From Corynebacterium pseudogenitalium (GTDB taxonomy: Bacteria; Actinomycetota; Actinomycetes; Mycobacteriales; Mycobacteriaceae), in contig NZ_CP072934.1 in the NCBI RefSeq assembly GCF_024453815.1, positions 682,001 to 746,000 on the forward strand: 64,000 bases of DNA. The letters are read 5' to 3'. Positions 59,163-64,000 of this stretch are shown in pieces; the stretch's first letter is position 1; every line of letters starts with the position of its first letter. Position numbers and translations under genes: made by a program. The notes under the pieces are model-generated. The model did not search any database. It was not told the origin of the DNA and worked only from the letters and a program-made list of their open reading frames with translations.

Positions 59163-60593
59163 TTAGGGTCGCAGTATCACGCGAGGCACCGGCCGGTGAG
59201 TAGTCCCCGGTGGCCCTGCCCGCATCGCCCGTTTGTTCCGGATCCGATTCACCGCCGAGTGCATGGCGGGGTCCGAGGTGTTGGTGTGGCGGGTGCCGTC
59301 GGCCTTGACCAACAACGCGGTGCCGGTGGTGGAGTCGTAGTCCATGTAGCCCTTGTTGAAGGAGCCGTCCCGGTGGTCGTTGTTGCACCGGTGGTGGGTG
59401 GGGCACAGGCCGGTGAGGTTGGTGATGTCGGTTCCGCCGTGGCGCAGCCAGGAAATGATGTGGTGGGCTTCGCACTCGCTCATTGCGGTGGTGCAGCCGG
59501 CCCAGGAGCACACGCCCTGGATAGCAAACATGGCGATGCGTTGCCCAACAGAGGCGAGCCGCTTGGACCTGCCCAGATGCAGCGGCACGCCGGTGATTCC
59601 GTCGACGGTGAGCAGGAAGTCAGACGTGCCATCCATGCCGAGGCGCACGAGTTCGAAGGCGTCCAGCTCCACGCCGACGTTGGTTTGGAACAGTGTGGTG
59701 GCGTCGGCGTCGGCGAGGTCGTCGAGCGTTACTGAGACCACCACGGAGGCGGCGCCACCGTTGGTGGTCTGCTCGCCGTGCTCGTATTGGCGCATGATGG
59801 CCATGAACTGGTCGTAGCGGCGCTGGCCACGGGTGCGGGGGTCGCGGTCCTGCTGGTGTTCGGGCGGGATGTTGGAGTTTGGCGCAAGCCCCTTGTCGGT
59901 CAGCGCTTTGTAGAGGGCGTAGTCGCCTGCGGTCATGTCCAGGCGCACGTGGTAGGTGCCGTCGGAGTTTTCCCTGCCCAGGGTGGCCTCGCGCTTCTCA
60001 AAGCCCGCGTTGGGGTTCTTCTTCGCGTGTGGCCGGTTCGCCTTATCCACGAGGCGCTTGACCGTGAGGCGCAGGTCCTGCTCGTCTCGGGTCTTCGCTT
60101 CCTCCATGGCGTGGGCGTAAATGCTCATGTGCTCGCCCTCGGCGGCCTTGAGCAGCCTGTCGGTCTCGCGCCGGATGATGTCCTGCTTGGCCGCGGGAAC
60201 CGCGTCGGCGTGGCGGCGAGCTTGGACCTGGTCTTTGCGACGGCGCTCCGCCTCCTCCACATCGAGCAGGCCACCACGGTCCGGCTCCGTCACCGGAGCG
60301 AACATCGCTTTGGCGCGCGCGAGCCGGTTATATGCCTCACCCTTGGAGATGCCCAACTTCTCCATGAGGTAGGTATCCGGGTAGTTGGCGCCGACGAGTT
60401 TGCCGGCGTCGGCGATAGCGCAGACCTGCGCGAAGGCGGCATCGATGTAGGCCTTCTTGTCCATCGCGTGTTCGAGGCGTGCGATGTCTTCGGCGATGGC
60501 GGAAAGGCGGAGGGAGGAGGGGTCGTCGAAAAGCGTGCGCAGCTGATCCAGGCCGTTAATGACCTGGTCAACGAGCTTGGTCACGTCGTTCAT
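59163..60593 (-). CDS. DUF222/HNH endonuclease-domain protein (13E12 type)
   Basis: 476 residues. An N-terminal DUF222-like helical region (about 30-330) is followed by a Cys4/HNH zinc motif: CSWAGCTTAMSECEAHHI, TGLCPTHHRCNNDHRDG. These proteins occur in many copies in actinobacteria; their role is unsettled and some copies are mobile. It is convergent with lhr with 14 nt between stops. Confidence 0.85.
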   Translation of the reverse strand: MNDVTKLVDQVINGLDQLRTLFDDPSSLRLSAIAEDIARLEHAMDKKAYIDAAFAQVCAIADAGKLVGANYPDTYLMEKLGISKGEAYNRLARAKAMFAPVTEPDRGGLLDVEEAERRRKDQVQARRHADAVPAAKQDIIRRETDRLLKAAEGEHMSIYAHAMEEAKTRDEQDLRLTVKRLVDKANRPHAKKNPNAGFEKREATLGRENSDGTYHVRLDMTAGDYALYKALTDKGLAPNSNIPPEHQQDRDPRTRGQRRYDQFMAIMRQYEHGEQTTNGGAASVVVSVTLDDLADADATTLFQTNVGVELDAFELVRLGMDGTSDFLLTVDGITGVPLHLGRSKRLASVGQRIAMFAIQGVCSWAGCTTAMSECEAHHIISWLRHGGTDITNLTGLCPTHHRCNNDHRDGSFNKGYMDYDSTTGTALLVKADGTRHTNTSDPAMHSAVNRIRNKRAMRAGPPGTTHRPVPRVILRP

Positions 60594-60668
60594 GTCCCCT
60601 CCTTCAAGTAGCTAAGGGCGACTATACAGACGTGTCAGACATGAAAAAATGAGATTCGAACAAAGATT

Positions 60669-60896
60669 CTAAAGCAGTTGCTTGACCAGGTGTGCTGCCG
60701 CGGCCAGGCCGATGCGCGGGTTCGCCACGCGCACGTCTTTCACGGCGCGAACAAACTCGGCTTCGGGGTCGGTGCCGGTCTCTGCCAGCACACCCCGCGC
60801 CCACTCGGTGGCGGCATCCATGTCGGGGAAGAAGCCGATAAGCGACTCTTCCGGCGTGGGGCCGTAGTTGAAAAGGTTTTGTAAGAAGCGGAACAT
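60669..60896 (-). CDS. Small protein with a bL12-like C-terminal helix
   Basis: 75 residues. The N-terminal part (RFLQNLFNYGPTPEESLIG) and centre (DMDAATEWARGVLAETG) are unfamiliar; the end (EFVRAVKDVRVANPRIGLAAAAHLVKQLL in outline) loosely resembles the conserved helix pair of ribosomal bL12 (VKxVREATGLGLKEAKxLV). Function unknown. The ATG at 60896 is the likely start. It is divergent from the nei-type gene with 10 nt between starts, so their promoters must overlap. Confidence 0.6.
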   Translation of the reverse strand: MFRFLQNLFNYGPTPEESLIGFFPDMDAATEWARGVLAETGTDPEAEFVRAVKDVRVANPRIGLAAAAHLVKQLL

Positions 60897-60906
60897 GGAT
60901 ACCACT

Positions 60907-61734
60907 ATGCCTGAAGGGGATTCCGTCTATCAGCTGTCGAAGCGCCTGCAGTGGATGCAACACCGTGAAGTCACTGCCACGAGCATCCGCGTGCCGCGTT
61001 TCGCCACCGTCGATTTCACCGGCATGACCTGCGAGCGCGTCTGGCCCTACGGCAAGCACCTCTTCATGGAGTTTTCCCGCGAAGGCCACGAATCACAAGT
61101 GCTACACACGCACCTCAAGATGGAAGGCACATGGGCGATCCATCGTGCGGGCACCCGCTGGCGCAAGCCTGGCCACACCGCCCGGGTGGTGCTGCGCCTC
61201 GCGGACGCGCCGAAGCCTGATATCGAGCTCGTCGGGCATTCGTTAGGCCTCGTTGAGGTGTTCCCCGCGCGCGACTACCCGCAGCGGATGGGCTACCTGG
61301 GCCCGGACATGCTGGCACGCGACTTCGACCAGGAAGAGGTCGTGCGTAGGATCAGCGAGCACCCGCACCTCGAGATGGGGCGCGCGCTGCTCAATCAGCG
61401 TTTCGTCGCGGGCATCGGCAATGAGTACCGCGCAGAAATTCACTTCATCGCTGGTACGCACCCGTCGCGCACGGTGGGTGAAGTGGACGTCGAAAAGCAT
61501 GTGGCGATCGCGCGGCGCCTCATGTGGGCAAACAAAGACTCCCCGGTGCGAGTGACCACAGGGATCAAACGCGCCGGGGAGACCAGCTACGTATTTGGAA
61601 GGAACAACAAGCCGTGTCGGCGGTGCGGCACGCTCATCGAGAAGGGGTTTCTCGGGGGAGCGGGAGACTTAGAGCGAGTTATTTGGTGGTGCCCTCAGTG
61701 CCAGCCGCCTTCTCCTTCATGGAGCGGCGAATGA
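60907..61734 (+). CDS. Fpg/Nei-family DNA glycosylase
   Basis: 275 residues. It starts MPEGDSVYQLSKRL with the catalytic Pro2 and Glu3; MPEGDS is the endonuclease VIII (Nei) form rather than MPELPE of Fpg. GRALLNQRFVAGIGNEYRAEIHF is the helix-two-turn-helix, and the C-terminal zinc finger has CRRC and CPQC. It excises oxidised pyrimidines and nicks the abasic site. The last 56 bases overlap the convergent DedA gene. Confidence 0.9.
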   Translation: MPEGDSVYQLSKRLQWMQHREVTATSIRVPRFATVDFTGMTCERVWPYGKHLFMEFSREGHESQVLHTHLKMEGTWAIHRAGTRWRKPGHTARVVLRLADAPKPDIELVGHSLGLVEVFPARDYPQRMGYLGPDMLARDFDQEEVVRRISEHPHLEMGRALLNQRFVAGIGNEYRAEIHFIAGTHPSRTVGEVDVEKHVAIARRLMWANKDSPVRVTTGIKRAGETSYVFGRNNKPCRRCGTLIEKGFLGGAGDLERVIWWCPQCQPPSPSWSGE

Positions 61735-62317
61735 AGTACGCCAGGAAGCCGAGCATGATCAGGATCAGCAGGACGTAGACCACGGTCGAGTACGTATCCA
61801 CGTAATGGGAGACCGTCTCCCAGCTTTCGCCGAGGTACATGCCGAGCGTGATCAGGATTGCGTTCCAGATTGCGGAGCCGAGCCCGGTCCACAGGGCGAA
61901 CATCGCGAGGTTCATGCGGTCCAGGCCTGCAGGAATCGAGATGAGGGAGCGCACCCCCGGAATCAGGCGGCCGAAGAAGACCGAGGATCGGCCGTGCTTA
62001 TCAAACCACTCGAGGGACTTATCGACGTCCGAAGCCTTCACCAACCACATCCAGTCAGCGATCGCGCGCAGGCGCTCGGCGCCCAGCCAGGCACCGAGGC
62101 CGTAAAGGAAAAACGCGCCCGCGACGGACCCCATCACCGACCAGATGAACACCGCCGGGTAACTCAGCGAGCCCTGCGCGACCGTGAAGCCGGCCAGCGG
62201 CAGCACTACCTCGGAGGGGATCGGTGGGAAGACGTTCTCCAGGAAAATTGCTATCCCGACGCCGGGGGCGCCGAGAAGCTCCATCAGGTTGACAATCCAG
62301 TCGATGATGGCTTGCAC
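61679..62317 (-). CDS. DedA-family membrane protein
   Basis: About 212 residues with four to five membrane helices. VFPPIPSEVVLPLAGF and FFGRLIPGVRSLISIPAGLDRM are the DedA/VTT blocks; the family includes undecaprenyl-phosphate flippases. The GTG at 62317 is selected since AAGGAG lies 5 nt before it; a GTG two codons upstream would abut the ribosome site directly. Basic C-terminal tail. Substrate not determined. Confidence 0.85.
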   Translation of the reverse strand: MQAIIDWIVNLMELLGAPGVGIAIFLENVFPPIPSEVVLPLAGFTVAQGSLSYPAVFIWSVMGSVAGAFFLYGLGAWLGAERLRAIADWMWLVKASDVDKSLEWFDKHGRSSVFFGRLIPGVRSLISIPAGLDRMNLAMFALWTGLGSAIWNAILITLGMYLGESWETVSHYVDTYSTVVYVLLILIMLGFLAYFIRRSMKEKAAGTEGTTK

Positions 62318-62384
62318 GTTCACTCCTTAGTTGTAGGTAAAACAACTGCCTATCTTGCCCTACTAAGGAGTGATGCACCAAGCG

Positions 62385-64000
62385 CTAGCGACGGTTTTCG
62401 CGGTACCAGCCAATCAGTGCGTCGGTGGAGGCATCGCCGGTTGCTGGAGTTTCTTCGCCCGCGACTGCCTTGGCCAGGTCGTTTGCCTGCTGCTTGCCGA
62501 GCTCGACGCCCCACTGGTCAAACGAGTTGATGTCCCAAATCACACCCTCGGTGAACACGATGTGCTCGTAGAGCGCGATGAGTGCGCCGAGCGTGAACGG
62601 GGTCAGCTCCTCGGCCAGGATGGTCGTCGTTGGACGGTTGCCTGGCATGACCTTGTGCGGGGCCAGCGTGGCGTCGACACCCTCGGCCTCGATGGCGGCC
62701 TGGTCCTTGCCGAACGCGAGCACCTTCGTCTGTGCGAAGAAGTTGCCCATCAGCAGGTCATGCATGGAGCCTTCGCCGGTCATGGTCGGGAAGTCTTCCT
62801 TCGGGGTGGCGAAGCCGATGAAGTCCGCCGGCACGAGCGAGGTGCCCTGGTGCAGCAGCTGGAAGAATGCGTGCTGGCCGTTCGTGCCTGGCTCGCCCCA
62901 GAAAATCTCGCCGGTGTTGTAGGTCACTGCGGTGCCGTCGTGGCGCACGGACTTGCCGTTGGACTCCATGGTCAGCTGCTGCAGGTAGGCAGGGAAGCGA
63001 GAAAGGTCCTCGGAGTACGGCAGGACGGCGTGCGTCTCGGCGTTGTAGAAGTTGCGGTACCAGACGTTGAGCAGGCCCATCAGCACCGGCACGTTCTGGG
63101 AGAACTCGGTGGTGCGGAAGTGCTCATCCATGGCGTGGAAGCCCTCGAGCATGCGCATGAAGTCCATCGGTCCGATGACGGCCATCAGGCTCAGGCCAAT
63201 CGCGGAGTCCATGGAGTAGCGGCCACCGACCCAGTTCCAGAACGGGAACATGTTCGCGGTATCGATGCCGAACTCGGCGACCTTTTCCGCGTTCGTGGAC
63301 ACTGCGACGAAGTGCTTCGCCACAGCGGAGGCGTCGCCGTTGAACTGTTCGATGAGCCAGCGCTTCGCCACGTGTGCGTTGGTCAGGGTCTCCTGGGTGG
63401 TGAACGTCTTCGATGCGATGACGAACAGCGTCTCTTCCGGGTTGCAACGGTCGAGGACTGCGGCGATGTCCGCTGGGTCGACGTTGGAGACGAACTCTGC
63501 GGTAATGCCCGCGGTTGCGTAGGCGCGCAGCGCCTTGGTTGCCATCGCAGGGCCCAGGTCCGAACCACCAATACCAATGTTGACGATCTTCTTAATGGTG
63601 TGTCCGGTGTGGCCCAGCCATTCGCCGGAACGCAGCGCCGATGCGAAGTCACGCATCCGGCCCAGCACCTCATGCACGTCCGCCGCTACGTCTTGGCCGT
63701 CGACCTCAAGGTTGGCCTCTACCGGAAGGCGCAGTGCCGTGTGCAGCACCGCGCGGTCCTCGGTGTCGTTGATGTGCTCGCCCGCGAACATCGCGTCGAT
63801 CTTGGTGCGAAGCTGTGCGGTATCTGCGAGGGAGACGAGCGCATCGACGACGTCGGCGTCGATAAGCTGCTTGGAAAGGTCAACGTGCAGCCCTGCTGCG
63901 TCGAAGGTGAGCTTCTTCGCGCGGTCTGCGTCGCGGTCGAAGAGCTCGCGCAGGGTCGTATCAGCCTTGGAGGCGTGGAGCTTCTCCAAGTTAGACCAGG
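62385..64000 (-). CDS. pgi: Glucose-6-phosphate isomerase (5' end outside window)
   Basis: At least 538 residues are visible; the frame stays open to the window edge (residues [19 protein letters not shown]), and the usual N-terminus would lie a few codons further. A TTG inside this stretch is not the real start. Motifs: [31 protein letters not shown], the catalytic region [18 protein letters not shown], and [14 protein letters not shown] near the end. It interconverts glucose-6-phosphate and fructose-6-phosphate. Same position relative to nei as in C. glutamicum, as I recall. Confidence 0.95.
   Translation of the reverse strand, partial: WSNLEKLHASKADTTLRELFDRDADRAKKLTFDAAGLHVDLSKQLIDADVVDALVSLADTAQLRTKIDAMFAGEHINDTEDRAVLHTALRLPVEANLEVDGQDVAADVHEVLGRMRDFASALRSGEWLGHTGHTIKKIVNIGIGGSDLGPAMATKALRAYATAGITAEFVSNVDPADIAAVLDRCNPEETLFVIASKTFTTQETLTNAHVAKRWLIEQFNGDASAVAKHFVAVSTNAEKVAEFGIDTANMFPFWNWVGGRYSMDSAIGLSLMAVIGPMDFMRMLEGFHAMDEHFRTTEFSQNVPVLMGLLNVWYRNFYNAETHAVLPYSEDLSRFPAYLQQLTMESNGKSVRHDGTAVTYNTGEIFWGEPGTNGQHAFFQLLHQGTSLVPADFIGFATPKEDFPTMTGEGSMHDLLMGNFFAQTKVLAFGKDQAAIEAEGVDATLAPHKVMPGNRPTTTILAEELTPFTLGALIALYEHIVFTEGVIWDINSFDQWGVELGKQQANDLAKAVAGEETPATGDASTDALIGWYRENRR

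Overview
The window is a chromosomal segment of a Corynebacterium (Actinomycetota, Mycobacteriales). The evidence is the gene order hisN / IMPase / prfB / ftsE / ftsX / smpB / ssrA, then XPB helicase, rpf, cspB, serC, gltA, fkbA, and mrx1 / folA / thyA / cysQ / lhr / nei / pgi. From memory this follows the C. glutamicum backbone closely. The tmRNA tag ends in DYALAA, the rRNA operon has no tRNA in its 16S-23S spacer, and many genes have a -10 hexamer about 7 nt before the start codon (leaderless mRNAs).

Layout. 1-3635: end of ureD, a convergent ArsR-type regulator and a siderophore-type ABC transporter that probably carries a metal, perhaps nickel for urease. 3712-7565: ElaA-type acetyltransferase, DUF418 membrane protein, M20 amidohydrolase and a secreted trypsin-like protease. 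7588-13620: core block with hisN, a second IMPase, prfB, ftsEX, smpB, an SDR and ssrA. 13621-15540: a short accessory patch downstream of ssrA, with small membrane proteins, an NAD(P)-binding protein and two translationally coupled tiny membrane proteins. 15540-19393: an iron-siderophore ABC operon behind two DtxR-like boxes. 19394-25384: rrn operon with promoter, leader, 16S, 23S, 5S and terminator.

25457-31746: acetyltransferase, the XPB / helicase-associated / DUF3239 operon, a small conserved protein, and a resuscitation-promoting factor whose 5' leader is a c-di-AMP (ydaO) riboswitch. 31885-43349: cold-shock protein, DUF2771, glutaminyl cyclase lipoprotein, DUF3027, a PabC-like protein that seems to lack its PLP lysine, an NCS2 purine permease, a TrmH methyltransferase, DUF6928, SepH, SerC, GltA, FKBP and an aldo/keto reductase. 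43382-51942: Tat-exported DUF1906 protein, YibE/F protein, FGGY kinase, YceI protein behind two RosR-like operators, a hydrolase, and a coupled membrane esterase / MprF-like aminoacyl-lipid synthase pair. 51944-64000: tRNA-Arg(CCU), mycoredoxin, folA-thyA-cysQ in an overlapping operon, Lhr helicase, DUF222/HNH protein, a small bL12-like protein, Nei glycosylase, DedA protein and pgi, which runs off the end.

No CRISPR array, transposase, prophage module or defence island was seen. The most interesting signals are regulatory (ydaO-rpf, RosR-type sites at yceI, paired DtxR boxes) and a few small or degenerate proteins, rather than a large new system.
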